Origin: an uncultured Rhodospirillales bacterium
Lineage (GTDB): Bacteria > Pseudomonadota > Alphaproteobacteria > Reyranellales > Reyranellaceae
Assembly: GCA_902825855.1 (NCBI GenBank)
Contig: CADECW010000048.1
Coordinates: forward strand, 1-49,407
Length of the DNA stretch: 49,407 nt
Direction: 5' to 3'
The notes under the pieces are model-generated. The model searched no databases. It was not told the DNA's origin and saw nothing but the letters and a program-made list of their open reading frames with translations. Numbering within the stretch: position 1 is the first letter of the stretch; every line of letters starts with the position of its first letter. Both the position numbers and the translations under genes were made by a program. This document shows positions 1 through 8,244 of this stretch, piece after piece.

Positions 1-332
1 ACGAATGTCTGATCGATCCGCATCGTGCCGGTCCACTCGCGCGTTCCTGGCAACGTGAGGCACAGGCGCAGGGGATCATGATAGACGTGCGGCAGGGGCC
101 GCTCACCCGCCAAAGCCGAAAGCTCGGGGTCCGTGACGAAGACGCTTGGTGTTTCGCCCCGCTGAAATGTAATGCGCATGGAGTATTCACGGCTAAGGGG
201 CGTCGGCCTGTCACGATAATCCCAAATAAAGCCAGTCGCGTGCAGCCGGCCTGTCCCCGTACAGATGGGATTGGCGCGCAGAAACATAAACTGCTGCGCG
301 GGCGTCAGGTCTGGGCGGTCACGCGAAAACAC
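1..332 (-). CDS. E2-like conjugating protein of short type II CBASS (3' end outside window)
   Basis: About 110 residues are visible; the gene runs off the left edge. The GTG start (332-330) follows directly after the TAG of the CD-NTase gene, so the two are co-translated. Visible hallmarks are a TPLSREY/RITF strand pair, DPEL, then LPHVYHDPLRLCLTLPG and EWT, the pattern of the E2-only protein of CBASS operons. In those systems the E2-like enzyme acts on the C-terminus of the CD-NTase to prime it. Cys91, in RLCL, is the likely catalytic cysteine (inferred from its place after the HxY motif). No ribosome-binding site is obvious, as expected for stop-start coupling. Family assignment is from motif recall, not from a search. 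Confidence 0.75.
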   Translation of the reverse strand, partial: MFSRDRPDLTPAQQFMFLRANPICTGTGRLHATGFIWDYRDRPTPLSREYSMRITFQRGETPSVFVTDPELSALAGERPLPHVYHDPLRLCLTLPGTREWTGTMRIDQTF

Positions 333-1532
333 CTAGTCACCGAAGAACGTGTTGGAGCGAACCGGCGTCGCATTGGCCGCGCTGGACAGCGTGAGCCCGA
401 CCGTCGGCGCGACGTAGAGCTTCTTGGCCGTGCGTGCCTGCGAAATGCTGTCGGTGCGAGCATCGATAACTTTGCGAACGACCGAACTCCCGAGGCTTCC
501 TTCCAAGCTCTTGCCGATAACGTCGATGCCCTGCAAATCCGGAAGGGCCTCGAAGTCCGCCAGTGCCTTCGCATGCCACTCGTAGAAGGCGGCGGCGCGA
601 GCCGGCTCAGTATTCCAGCGCTCGGCGAAGTTCTCGCCGACCGTGGTTTCGTTGGCCACCACATAGATCCGCCGACCATTGACGACCGGCTTATCGATGA
701 AGTGTGGCATCAACCGAATGGTCGCGATCAGAACGTCAAGTTCGGAATCGAAAACAAAGCTCTTGACGCAATACTCATACGACTGTGCCGCGAGCGTGGT
801 GATGATGATGGAGATCGGTGCGATCTCCTCGACGACTTCCAGGAAATGCACATCACGATGCCGCTTGAGGATCTGCACCGTCCGCCGCAGGATGCCTTTG
901 GCGGTGCCATGCACAGGGAAGGGCTCGACGGCCGCACGGTCCTCGGCAGCGAGAGCCTTTTGCATCCGCAAGGTGGGGATTAGGGCTGCCCTGCGTTCAA
1001 AGAGCGCCTTGTAGCCTTTCGGATTCGTCGGTTTGAATTCCCGCAGCTTCTTGTCGGGAACCAATTCGCCGCCGTTGGCGCATTTGGCATTGTTGATCGT
1101 CGGCGAGATGTCGAGATGATATTCGCGTGCGTAGTTCAAGCGCCAGCAGCGCTTCTTCTCTTCGAGCATGGCAGCGTAGCGCGCGTTCTCCTTCAGGCGA
1201 TCGCCGACAATGCGTTTCAACTCTGCCGGTGGCCGGTCAGCGGTAAAGCGCAGCACCTTGCAGATGAGATCGACGTCGAAATCTTCGCGCCCGATCGGTT
1301 TGACCGTCGTGCCGAGGCCGGTCGAGCCGTGAGCATAAATATCGATCCACTTCAGAAGAGGGTTGTCCGACCCGGAGAGCCATTCCGCGACAGCCTCGTA
1401 GCTCGTCCGCGCAGCCTCAAGCTGAGCAGCGGTCAACTCCAGCGCTTGGCAAATCTGATCGAGGAGCGAGTAAACCTCGGCTTTGCGCAAAAGCAGATGC
1501 GTCTGGGGAGGCGCCGTGAACATCTGATTCAT
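333..1532 (-). CDS. CBASS cGAS/DncV-like nucleotidyltransferase (CD-NTase)
   Basis: The 399-residue protein has the CD-NTase active site: the HGS motif (68-70, followed by TGLGTTV), the metal-binding pair D86 and D88 in DFDVDL, and a third acidic residue D141 in YHLDIS. On phage infection such enzymes make a cyclic di- or trinucleotide that switches on the effector, here the adjacent CapV-like lipase. The start codon overlaps the capV stop (ATGA, 1529-1532), showing tight coupling. The protein ends in NTFFGD; in E2-containing CBASS the C-terminal tail is the substrate of the E2-like enzyme encoded immediately downstream, so the penultimate Gly may be the conjugated residue after trimming (inference). 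The nucleotide product and clade cannot be told from sequence alone. Confidence 0.9.
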   Translation of the reverse strand: MNQMFTAPPQTHLLLRKAEVYSLLDQICQALELTAAQLEAARTSYEAVAEWLSGSDNPLLKWIDIYAHGSTGLGTTVKPIGREDFDVDLICKVLRFTADRPPAELKRIVGDRLKENARYAAMLEEKKRCWRLNYAREYHLDISPTINNAKCANGGELVPDKKLREFKPTNPKGYKALFERRAALIPTLRMQKALAAEDRAAVEPFPVHGTAKGILRRTVQILKRHRDVHFLEVVEEIAPISIIITTLAAQSYEYCVKSFVFDSELDVLIATIRLMPHFIDKPVVNGRRIYVVANETTVGENFAERWNTEPARAAAFYEWHAKALADFEALPDLQGIDVIGKSLEGSLGSSVVRKVIDARTDSISQARTAKKLYVAPTVGLTLSSAANATPVRSNTFFGD

Positions 1533-2545
1533 GGCTCAATTCCTTTCACGGTGTAGATAGGTTTGAACGATTCGGCAGTTTCCGTCAGAAAAACGGGTTC
1601 AATGCGAGGACGCTCCTTACGAGCTGATGAGGCGCCCATGCCTTTGAGTTGCGCGATCTTGCGCGTGTCATCGAGATTGAAGAAATCCTTCGGCACATCC
1701 GGGCAGCACCGGAAAATCGCCTCACGTTCGTATTGATGGCCGGTAAGCAACTTCGCCATACCAAGCGCGCCATGCGACTGGCCGTCCATGAACAGGCGGG
1801 TCACATCCTTTGCGAGACCGCCCCAACCAGGCGCCTCGCCGATCATGTAGACCTCGTTGACGCAGCCCAGGCTCAGCACTCGCAGACTGCTGGCCGGCCA
1901 GTCGAGCAAAGTGACGGCCTCGACCACCGCCAACGCGATCGGGTTGTTGGCCCATACGCCGCCGTCGAGCAGACCGACATCCTCGGCGGTCCGGTGGCGC
2001 TTGTAGTAGGTGGGCGCGGCGGCCGTCGCCATCGCGGCATCGACGGCGAGGCGCTTGTAATCGGTCTTGAGGCGGGGATGATGCGCTGTCTTGAAAATAT
2101 AGACACCGCGATGGTCGGCATCCCATGCGGGAATCACCAGTCGCGTTCTCGCATCCCCAATGCGCCTGCTGCCGAGAACTGTAGAGAGTTCGCTCCGCAG
2201 CAGATCAGCGTCATGCTTCGGGGTGACGATGTGCTTGAGGCGACGCCACGCGTCGCCGGCGAAGCTCGCCAGAGCGCCGCCCGACTGTCCAAAAATGTGT
2301 GGGCCGCGACGGACATAGAGGTCAAGGAGATCACGCGCGGGAAGACCCATCGCCAATCCGATCGCCAGAATGCCGCCCGTGGACGTTCCTGCGATCAGAT
2401 CGAAATACTCTCCGATGGGCCGGTCGAGATCCTCTTCCAGAGACGTAAGAAAGGACGCCGGCTGCGTTCCCATGATGCCGCCGCCGTCAATCGAGAGAAT
2501 TCGACGAATCGGCGGTTTATCTGAAGGAACTGCAACCTGCGTCAT
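1529..2545 (-). CDS. capV: CapV-like patatin phospholipase, CBASS effector
   Basis: The 338-residue patatin-like enzyme has the oxyanion loop GGGIMG (21-26), the nucleophile elbow GTSTG with Ser55 (53-57) and the DGG motif with Asp194 of the Ser-Asp dyad. In CBASS, CapV is switched on by the cyclic nucleotide made by the partner CD-NTase and hydrolyses membrane phospholipids, killing the infected cell before phage release. There is no signal peptide, in line with attack on the inner membrane from the cytoplasm. It follows the DUF2188 gene by 5 bases, with GAAGGG ahead of the ATG, and overlaps the CD-NTase gene by 4 bases. Effector identity rests on motifs plus gene order and is strong. Confidence 0.92.
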   Translation of the reverse strand: MTQVAVPSDKPPIRRILSIDGGGIMGTQPASFLTSLEEDLDRPIGEYFDLIAGTSTGGILAIGLAMGLPARDLLDLYVRRGPHIFGQSGGALASFAGDAWRRLKHIVTPKHDADLLRSELSTVLGSRRIGDARTRLVIPAWDADHRGVYIFKTAHHPRLKTDYKRLAVDAAMATAAAPTYYKRHRTAEDVGLLDGGVWANNPIALAVVEAVTLLDWPASSLRVLSLGCVNEVYMIGEAPGWGGLAKDVTRLFMDGQSHGALGMAKLLTGHQYEREAIFRCCPDVPKDFFNLDDTRKIAQLKGMGASSARKERPRIEPVFLTETAESFKPIYTVKGIEP

Positions 2546-2550
2546 GTCGC

Positions 2551-2775
2551 TTAGCCCTTCGGAGGATAGGGATCGTGCCCGTAGGAATTCTTGTCGCGAA
2601 TCCGACCGTCCGGCCGATGAATGACGACTTCGCTCTGCTGGTTGATCGCGATCTCCCGTGCAGCCCGTTCGGCATCTCCCTGGGTCGGATGGATCGAGGT
2701 TGCCCTCTCATTCCTTTCGCCACGCACGGCCCATTCGTCACCGTGCGGAACGACATGCTGATTCTTGCCTGCCAT
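2551..2775 (-). CDS. DUF2188-type small protein, first gene of the CBASS operon
   Basis: The 74-residue protein starts MAGKNQHVVPHGDEWAV and contains AAREIAINQQSEVVIH and DGRIRDKNSYG, the pattern of DUF2188 proteins; their biochemical function is unknown. The start at 2775 is chosen because AGGAG lies 8 bases upstream; a longer reading to 2889 would run through the promoter region. The gene sits 5 bases ahead of capV, so it is transcribed with CBASS. DUF2188 genes also occur on their own in many genomes, so this could be a passenger, an accessory subunit or a stress-linked protein. Confidence 0.75.
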   Translation of the reverse strand: MAGKNQHVVPHGDEWAVRGERNERATSIHPTQGDAERAAREIAINQQSEVVIHRPDGRIRDKNSYGHDPYPPKG

Positions 2776-2824
2776 GCTCACAACTCCTGATTCCTTGACC
2801 TGATTCGCAAATCGTAATAAGTAG

Positions 2825-2844
2825 CTATACGCTCTGTCATAGCC
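2825..2844. repeat. Direct repeat copy 1, candidate CapH operator
   Basis: The 20-base element CTATACGCTCTGTCATAGCC lies in the divergent intergenic region. It matches a second copy at 2896-2915 in 18 of 20 positions and in the same orientation. This copy sits about 50 bases upstream of the CBASS operon start, where a repressor would block it. Its ends (CTAT and ATAG) are inverted copies of each other. Role as an operator for the adjacent XRE regulator is inferred. Confidence 0.6.
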
Positions 2845-2858
2845 TGAGCCGAAGAAAT

Positions 2859-2872
2859 AGCCCCGCGGGGCT
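2859..2872. promoter_or_regulatory. Perfect 14-bp palindrome between CBASS and its regulator
   Basis: AGCCCCGCGGGGCT is a perfect inverted repeat roughly midway between the two direct repeats (2825-2844, 2896-2915). It could be a second binding site for a dimeric regulator, or form a hairpin in a leader transcript. Nothing in the sequence decides between these. Confidence 0.4.
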
Positions 2873-2895
2873 GTCGACGATCTAGACATGGAACT

Positions 2896-2915
2896 CTATA
2901 CGATCTGTCATGGCC
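2896..2915. repeat. Direct repeat copy 2, overlaps the start of the regulator gene
   Basis: CTATACGATCTGTCATGGCC differs from copy 1 only at positions 8 and 17 of the element. It covers the ATG of the XRE regulator (2910-2912), so a protein bound here would block the regulator's own transcription or translation: an autoregulatory position. Copy-to-copy spacing is 71 bases. Confidence 0.6.
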
Positions 2916-3224
2916 GAGTCAAGCGCACCAAAAGACTTCGCCTCTCGCCTGCGCAAAACGCGCGAAACGCGGGAGCTAAGCCAATCCGAACTGGCCAGGG
3001 AAGCCGGCATGCAACCTTCGGCCATCGCCCATTTTGAGGCTGGGCGCCGCAAGCCGTCGTTCGACAACGTGCGAGCGCTCGCGAAGGCGCTGAAGGTCTC
3101 GGCCGACTACCTACTCGGGGCGCAAGCCGCGACGACCGCCTTTCGCGACGAAGACAAGCTGAGCGCAAAAGATCGACTTTTTATTCAGAACATCATCGAC
3201 ACAATGATTAAGGACAAGAAATAG
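2910..3224 (+). CDS. capH: XRE-family transcriptional repressor, CapH-like
   Basis: The 104-residue protein has a Cro/C1-type helix-turn-helix at about residues 8-62 (RLRKTRETRELSQSELAREAG, then AHFEAGRRKPS and LAKALKVSADYLLG) and a short charged C-terminal tail that may dimerise. It is divergent from the CBASS operon and 10 bases ahead of an ImmA/IrrE-type peptidase. That layout matches CapH of the CapH-CapP pair, in which the repressor is cleaved by CapP after DNA damage, releasing CBASS expression. The start codon lies inside direct repeat 2 and has no clear ribosome-binding site, so the message may be leaderless or poorly translated. The symbol is given by context, not by a database match. 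Confidence 0.8.
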   Translation: MAESSAPKDFASRLRKTRETRELSQSELAREAGMQPSAIAHFEAGRRKPSFDNVRALAKALKVSADYLLGAQAATTAFRDEDKLSAKDRLFIQNIIDTMIKDKK

Positions 3225-3234
3225 GGGGCGAAAC

Positions 3235-4116
3235 ATGGCGGGCTTTCGGTTGAAGATGGCAACCCAGCACGGCGAAAAGGTCGCTGAGGAATTTGGCTTC
3301 AATCAGTTTCCAGTTAGACCTCGAGAGATCGCCAAGGCCAGGGATATTGTCATCCAGGCGAAACCAGCCGAAGTGACGGGCGTGTCCGGCGCGATCATCT
3401 TCGCCGGTGATTCGGCCACCATCATCTACTCCACCGAGCACGGCAACGAAGGCTTCGAGAATTTCTCCATTGGCCATGAGCTGGGGCATTGGTTCCTGCC
3501 GGGCCATCCCGAGGAGATTATCAAGGCCGGCGGCGCGCACATGTCCCGCGCCAATTTTACACAGAATACGTCGATCGAGCTGGAGGCTGACCACTTCGCC
3601 AGCGGCCTTCTCTTGCCGTCCAATCTCACACGCAACCTGCTCTCCAATTATCAGATCGGCCTCGACGGCATTCTCAAGCTGGCTGAGAAGGCCCATTGTT
3701 CGATCACGGCTGCCGCGATTCGGGCCGCGGAGTGCGGCAGCTATCCGATGGCGATCATCGTCAGCAAGGGCAACGAGATCGCATATGCGTTTACCTCGGA
3801 GTCTTTCAAGAATCTCGGCAAGCTAGCGTTCTTGCGAAAAGGCGCTCCTTTGCCCGACGGAGCGACGCAGAGGTTCAACGCGGATGCGGCGAATGTCCTT
3901 CGCGCCGAACGCGCCGTTGGTGAAACCGACTTGGCGACATGGTTCGACGGCCCGGGTCGGATCACTCTTGATGAAGAGATCATCGGCCTTGGCAAATACG
4001 GCTACACCTTGACCGTGTTGACCAGCGAGGGGCTGCCCGAAGCCCCTCTCGATGAGGAGGATGAGGATGCTGAATTGGAGCGAAGCTGGACACCCCGCTT
4101 CGCTTATGGCCGGTAG
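3235..4116 (+). CDS. capP: ImmA/IrrE-family metallopeptidase, CapP-like
   Basis: The 293-residue zinc peptidase has HELGH at 81-85 within FSIGHELGHWFLPGH and a downstream E/D-rich helix (ELEADHFASGLLLP) that supplies the third zinc ligand, as in the ImmA/IrrE family. The C-terminal half (about 165-293) is a separate domain that in relatives senses the inducing signal. CapP proteins cleave their CapH repressor when DNA is damaged, so this pair would raise CBASS levels under stress. A G-rich ribosome-binding site (AGGGGGCGAAAC) precedes the ATG. No signal peptide or membrane segment is visible. Any role outside CBASS control is less likely given the gene order. Confidence 0.85.
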   Translation: MAGFRLKMATQHGEKVAEEFGFNQFPVRPREIAKARDIVIQAKPAEVTGVSGAIIFAGDSATIIYSTEHGNEGFENFSIGHELGHWFLPGHPEEIIKAGGAHMSRANFTQNTSIELEADHFASGLLLPSNLTRNLLSNYQIGLDGILKLAEKAHCSITAAAIRAAECGSYPMAIIVSKGNEIAYAFTSESFKNLGKLAFLRKGAPLPDGATQRFNADAANVLRAERAVGETDLATWFDGPGRITLDEEIIGLGKYGYTLTVLTSEGLPEAPLDEEDEDAELERSWTPRFAYGR

Positions 4117-4561
4117 CCACATCCGACATTGGGCCGATTAGCAGGGCCATGCTGCGGGCCGTGGGATTGCCCTCGAACTAATACGGGTGTTGCACCCCCC
4201 GCAACCATCCCCTCTTCGAAACAGTATTATGACCCTTCCGGTAATTTCGGCTGCCGGAGATGATATTTCGGACGTGGCCGTAGTCCAGGAAGGTCGAAAA
4301 TGCTTTATCTTTCAGCGGGGGCTGACTGACACTCTCTCCGTCGCACTGCTTCTCCATTGTATCCGGCCGTTCGAAGCCACGGCAAAGCATTGGATCTAGG
4401 CGACAACGGCTGTTGCGGTTATCTCAGGCGGACAAGCGCAACGCGATGCAACGGATGCGAAATCGATCCTTCCAGCACGAGATGCACAAGCGTCGACGAT
4501 TATCACATGAGCTTTGCGACGGGTTGAATTGGGCAACTTAACAGGCCTGATGATAGGCGAC
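4117..4561. other. Non-coding gap between capP and the integrase gene
   Basis: About 445 bases between two convergent genes. I see no RNA gene, clear terminator or convincing ORF; a 70-codon frame at 4187-4399 has no ribosome-binding site and no recognisable sequence. The composition is more AT-rich than the flanking genes around 4220-4330. Confidence 0.5.
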
Positions 4562-5932
4562 TCAAGCCTGCGCGCCTCCCTTGATCGGCATCACCTTCTT
4601 GGGATCGAGCCAGTGGTCGATCCGATCAGCCCAATGCTGCATCAGCTTCGTGCGCGAGCCGATCAGCGCGAGGGGTCCGTGCTTCTTGTAGAGACCTTCC
4701 ACAGTAGAGTTATCGAGATGTGCGAGCTGCAGCTCGACGACATCGCCATCCCATGCCTTGGCGTCCTTGATCTCTTCGTGGTGAGATAGAGTCGAGAACG
4801 TGGTCCGGAATCCGTGGGCACAATGATCAGTCTTGGTATCAATGCCAAGCAGCCGCAAGCGCTTGTTGAGCGTATTGTTTGATAGCGGCGCGTCCTTCGA
4901 GCAGGAAAACGCGTACCGGCGATGGCCGGTCAGCTTCTGGACGCTACGCAGGATCGCGAGTGCCTGTCGTGACAAGGGCACAACATGGTCCCAACCGGTC
5001 TTCATCTTGGGAGCTGGAACAGTCCAGCGTTTGGCATCCCAATCGACCTCGCCCCATTCCATTTCATTGACCATGCCGGGGCGGGGAATGGTCAGCGCAT
5101 TGAAGCGCAAGGCAAGGCCAACGACGTCACCAAATCTCGCTCTCGTCCACGGTGCGCTGATAAGTTTGAAGACGCGCGTGACGTCGCGTGGTTCGGTGAC
5201 ACCGGGACGCGGCGTCGAAATGTTGGCAATCATCTGTCCATTCAGGTTGCGGAATGGATTGTAGCCGTCGCCTTCGACGTCGGCATAGTCGCAGATCTGC
5301 TCGCCGATGCTGCGCACTCGGTCCCGGGTTTCCAGCCTTCCCTCTGCTTCATATGAACGCATGAAAGCGAGCACGTCGGGACGCTTGATGTCCTGCCTGC
5401 ACAGCTTGCCGAAGCGAGCCTTGACGTAGCCGACGCGCAGCTCGAGCACCTCGACGGTCTTGGGGTCGCGCACTGCGACGATCCTGCCGCGCTTGACTTT
5501 CTCCACCTTCTTCTTGGCGAGCCACTCATCGGCCCATTGCGCGAAAGGCCGGGCGGCGGCCTGCTTGTGCTTGTCGAGCTGCTTCTCGATGCTCGGGTCT
5601 TTGCCTTCCTTGAGCAGGTCTTTGGCCTTGTCGCGCTCGCGCCGCGCGTCTGCGAGCGAGAACGTGCCATCCCTGCCGTTGCCGTAGGGGCCGATGGAGT
5701 AGGTTTTCTGGCGGCCGTGGAAACGGTAGTCCATCCGCCAGAGCTTGGAGGCAGCGTTGCCGGGCCTGCTCACGTCCGGCGTGACGAAGAGATAGAGCCA
5801 GCCGCCGGTCACGTCGGAAATCTTAGCGGGACTCCACGCGCCATTGTCGAATTTCGGTCGGGCGGCGCGGCAGTCGACGTCGGTCTTAATCTGCTTGGGA
5901 TTGGCGCACGCGCCGTCGTTCTTGCCGCCCAT
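4562..5932 (-). CDS. P4-type tyrosine integrase
   Basis: The 456-residue site-specific recombinase has an N-terminal DUF4102-like arm-binding domain (FHGRQKTYSIGPYG, SLADARRERDKAKDLL, about 65-115), a core-binding helical domain (about 130-235) and a C-terminal catalytic domain. Catalytic residues visible are R284 (PRPGM), K311 (KMKTG), H373 and R376 (HGFR), H405 (LAH) and Y415 (GLYKK), all in the usual order, so the enzyme looks active. The start at 5932 is chosen over longer readings because GAAGGA lies upstream and family homology begins here. Such integrases move genomic islands into tRNA 3' ends and sit at one end of the element. Confidence 0.9.
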   Translation of the reverse strand: MGGKNDGACANPKQIKTDVDCRAARPKFDNGAWSPAKISDVTGGWLYLFVTPDVSRPGNAASKLWRMDYRFHGRQKTYSIGPYGNGRDGTFSLADARRERDKAKDLLKEGKDPSIEKQLDKHKQAAARPFAQWADEWLAKKKVEKVKRGRIVAVRDPKTVEVLELRVGYVKARFGKLCRQDIKRPDVLAFMRSYEAEGRLETRDRVRSIGEQICDYADVEGDGYNPFRNLNGQMIANISTPRPGVTEPRDVTRVFKLISAPWTRARFGDVVGLALRFNALTIPRPGMVNEMEWGEVDWDAKRWTVPAPKMKTGWDHVVPLSRQALAILRSVQKLTGHRRYAFSCSKDAPLSNNTLNKRLRLLGIDTKTDHCAHGFRTTFSTLSHHEEIKDAKAWDGDVVELQLAHLDNSTVEGLYKKHGPLALIGSRTKLMQHWADRIDHWLDPKKVMPIKGGAQA

Positions 5933-6501
5933 CGGCTCAATTCCTTCATTCGGCAAAGCGAAAGTCGCCGTGAACGTTTGTTCTCCCGATACCAGCAAAA
6001 ATACCAGCAAATCGGGCGGCTGGGATCGGAGGAGAACAAACGGTGACGAACTAGAACGTACGCGGAAGTGCCTATTTTTCAAGGCTTTCCGAGCACGGTG
6101 CGGACGGTTGCGGACGTTTCGGAACGGGCTTGAACAGCCTGGTTGGTGCCCCTGGCAGGAAGCAGCGCCATTTTGCCGCGCGTGGTTCTCGCGGTTCGCC
6201 GGCGGGATCGTTCTCACCATTTCCGCCGATCGCGCTACAGCTGGCAGCTCCCTTGCCGGCGAACTTGCACTGCAGCCCCGGGCAGCGGGATTGTTTGTCG
6301 GCCGAGCAAGCGCAGGGCGGTCGCAATAATGCGACGCGTCGGCAACAGTGCCTCTTCTGCCAGTGCGATGAAACCGCCAGTAAGACGAGGGCGTCAGGGG
6401 AGTCCTATCCACAGACTGTGGCCCGTAATCGGTGTGCACCGGGTGTGGCAGGGGAAGGCCAACAGACCCGTGCGGCTGCTGCTAGCGTCGCTGCAGTGAC
6501 G
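5933..6501. other. Non-coding stretch: integrase upstream region and IS110 left end
   Basis: About 570 bases. The first 200 hold the integrase upstream region with a short tandem ATACCAGCAAA repeat (about 5990-6010). From roughly 6160 on it leads into the IS110-type transposase remnant. In IS110 elements the DNA ahead of the transposase gene encodes the structured bridge RNA, so a relic of that RNA may lie here; I could not fold it. Confidence 0.4.
6144..6161 (-). other. Possible attachment-site remnant (tRNA 3'-end-like sequence)
   Basis: On the minus strand the 18 bases read TTCCTGCCAGGGGCACCA, which looks like the end of a tRNA: 3' half of a T stem, a 7-base acceptor strand, discriminator base and CCA. 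The rest of a tRNA (T loop, anticodon arm) is absent, so this is not a functional gene. It lies 212 bases upstream of a P4-type integrase start, where the attachment site of such elements is normally found. No second copy was confirmed in the window. Confidence 0.35.
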
Positions 6502-7665
6502 ATGGAATTCTTCTCAGGTCTCGACGTGTCGATGGAGCGGAAGGCGATCTGCGTGGTCGACGACAAGGGCGGGGTGCAGATGCAGACGGAGGTTGTGACC
6601 GATCCAGATGCAATTGCCGCGGTCCTCAAGCCGTTCCTGCCGCGGCTGCGGCGCGCCGGTCATGAAGCCGGATCGCTGTCGCCCTGGCTGCAGCCTGAGC
6701 TCATCATGCTCGGCCTGCCAGCGGTCTGTCTGGAGACCAAGCATGTGCGCGCGGCGATGTCGGCGCAGCGCAACAAGACGGGTGCGCTCGGCCTGGTGCA
6801 TATCGTGCGCACCGGCTGGTTCCGTCGGGCCCATGTCAAGACGGAAAGCTGCTACCGCCTGCGGCTTCTGCTGCTGACGCAGCGGCGCAACCTGAAGCGC
6901 AAGGTTCTAGACCTCGAAAACACCATCTGGCACTCCCTGAAGGCGTTCGGTGTCCGCATCAAGGGCACCGGCCGCAGCGGCTTCGACACGGCAGTGTGCG
7001 AGGCGGTGGCCGAAGATGCGCTGACCAGTGAGCTGATGGACGCCATGCTGGCGGCACGGGCGATGCTGTGGAAGCAATACTGCCGGCTGCACGACCTGGT
7101 GGTGAAGTCTGTCGCGCGTCACGAGGTCTGTCGGCGCTTCATGGCGGTCCTGGGCGTGGGCCCGGTGACGGCGTTGAGCTTCGTGACGGCGATCGATGAT
7201 CTGTCGCGCTTCCGTCGCTCGCGTGACGTAGCGGCTTACTTCGGACTGACCTCGCGACGCTGGCAATCCGGCACATCGATCGACGTGCAGGGACGCATCA
7301 GCAAGGCGGGCGATGGTGATGTTCGGCGCGCTGTACGAGGCGGCGTCGGCCTTGATGACGCACTTCAAGGGGCGCGACAAGGTGCGGACGTGGGGCCTGG
7401 CGCTGGCTAAGCGCAGCTGTCACCGCAAGGCGACGGGGCGGTGGCGCGCAAGCTGGCCGTGATTATGCATGCCATGTGGACGGACGGAACCTGCTACGTC
7501 GGCGACGCGGCGGCCAGCGCCAGCGCTCGTGCGGCGCGCACCGCCCGCAAGGACGGCAAGCTGCCGGGGCGCCCAGGCAAGAGCGTGCGCCCGACAGCTT
7601 CGATGCTGCGAGCGGTCATCCTGACGGTCGCCAACTGGACCATGGAGCTCCGCCACGGCGGATGA
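6502..7665 (+). pseudogene. IS110-family transposase, decayed
   Basis: The frame opens MEFFSGLDVSMERKAICVVD, the start of the IS110 DEDD (RuvC-like) domain, and later shows the Tnp_20 domain (GVGPVTALSFVTAID, FRRSRDVAAYFGLTSRRWQSG, GRISKAGDGDVRRA). The catalytic block usually read as NKTDRNDA is reduced to NKTGALG, an in-frame loss that removes the last two acidic residues. Two frame changes follow: near 7335 the reading moves to the frame giving LYEAASALMTHFKGRDKVRTWGLALAK, and near 7435 it moves again to KLAVIMHAMWTDGT, which runs on to 7665. It cannot make an active transposase. IS110 elements lack the usual terminal inverted repeats, so the ends are not defined. Confidence 0.85.
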
Positions 7666-8244
7666 CGACTGGTGCAGGCCAAGGACAAGGGAAAGCACGC
7701 CATCTTGCTTGTGGCCGACGCCGTCGCGGTGTCTTCGGATCACGCTCGAGCGCCTGTGATGATGATCCGTTACTACCATGGAAACATGCGGCGCGACGGC
7801 TCGGAGCCTGGGATCACGCAGCCCGATCAACCCGTCGCTGAGGATGGAGGACTGTACGGCGCGCCGGGACTCTGCCGTAAAAACGGCGATTTGTAGGAAA
7901 GGGAAGAGTGGCGTTTAGTGCCCAAAGTTGAGAGACGACGATGACGAAGAAGCTCAGACTCATCCCATCGATTAGGACGGCAAGATAAAGCGGGTTGCCC
8001 CGCTGGCGGCGCCATGCGCCCGAAAGCTTGTCTGCACATTGTTTCTTGAGCGGATTCCGACAGCTCTTCGAGAGGGACGTGCTGGCTCTTGAAGCGATTT
8101 GCTCTATGCTTTCAACGCTCCGAGCGCCGTCGCTCGAGGATCCGGCTTCTCGCCGCTACGCCAGGAGGGCCTTTTCTACTCCATGCGCCGACGACGTGCA
8201 GTCTGCCTCTTGCAGGCCTTCGCGTGGCTTCCAATCGTCATGCC
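7666..8244. other. Non-coding stretch between IS110 remnant and relaxase
   Basis: About 580 bases without a convincing gene. The first part is probably the trailing end of the IS110 element. The second part precedes a relaxase gene, where an origin of transfer could lie, but I see no recognised nic site. A frame from 8089 that is open into the relaxase lacks coding character before 8245. Confidence 0.4.

Noticed and set aside
6144..6161. Functional tRNA gene
   Set aside because: Only the 3' end is present; the T loop, anticodon arm and D arm are missing.
5933..6439. 169 extra N-terminal codons for the integrase
   Set aside because: The family sequence and ribosome-binding site begin at 5932; the upstream frame has no coding character and crosses the candidate attachment site.
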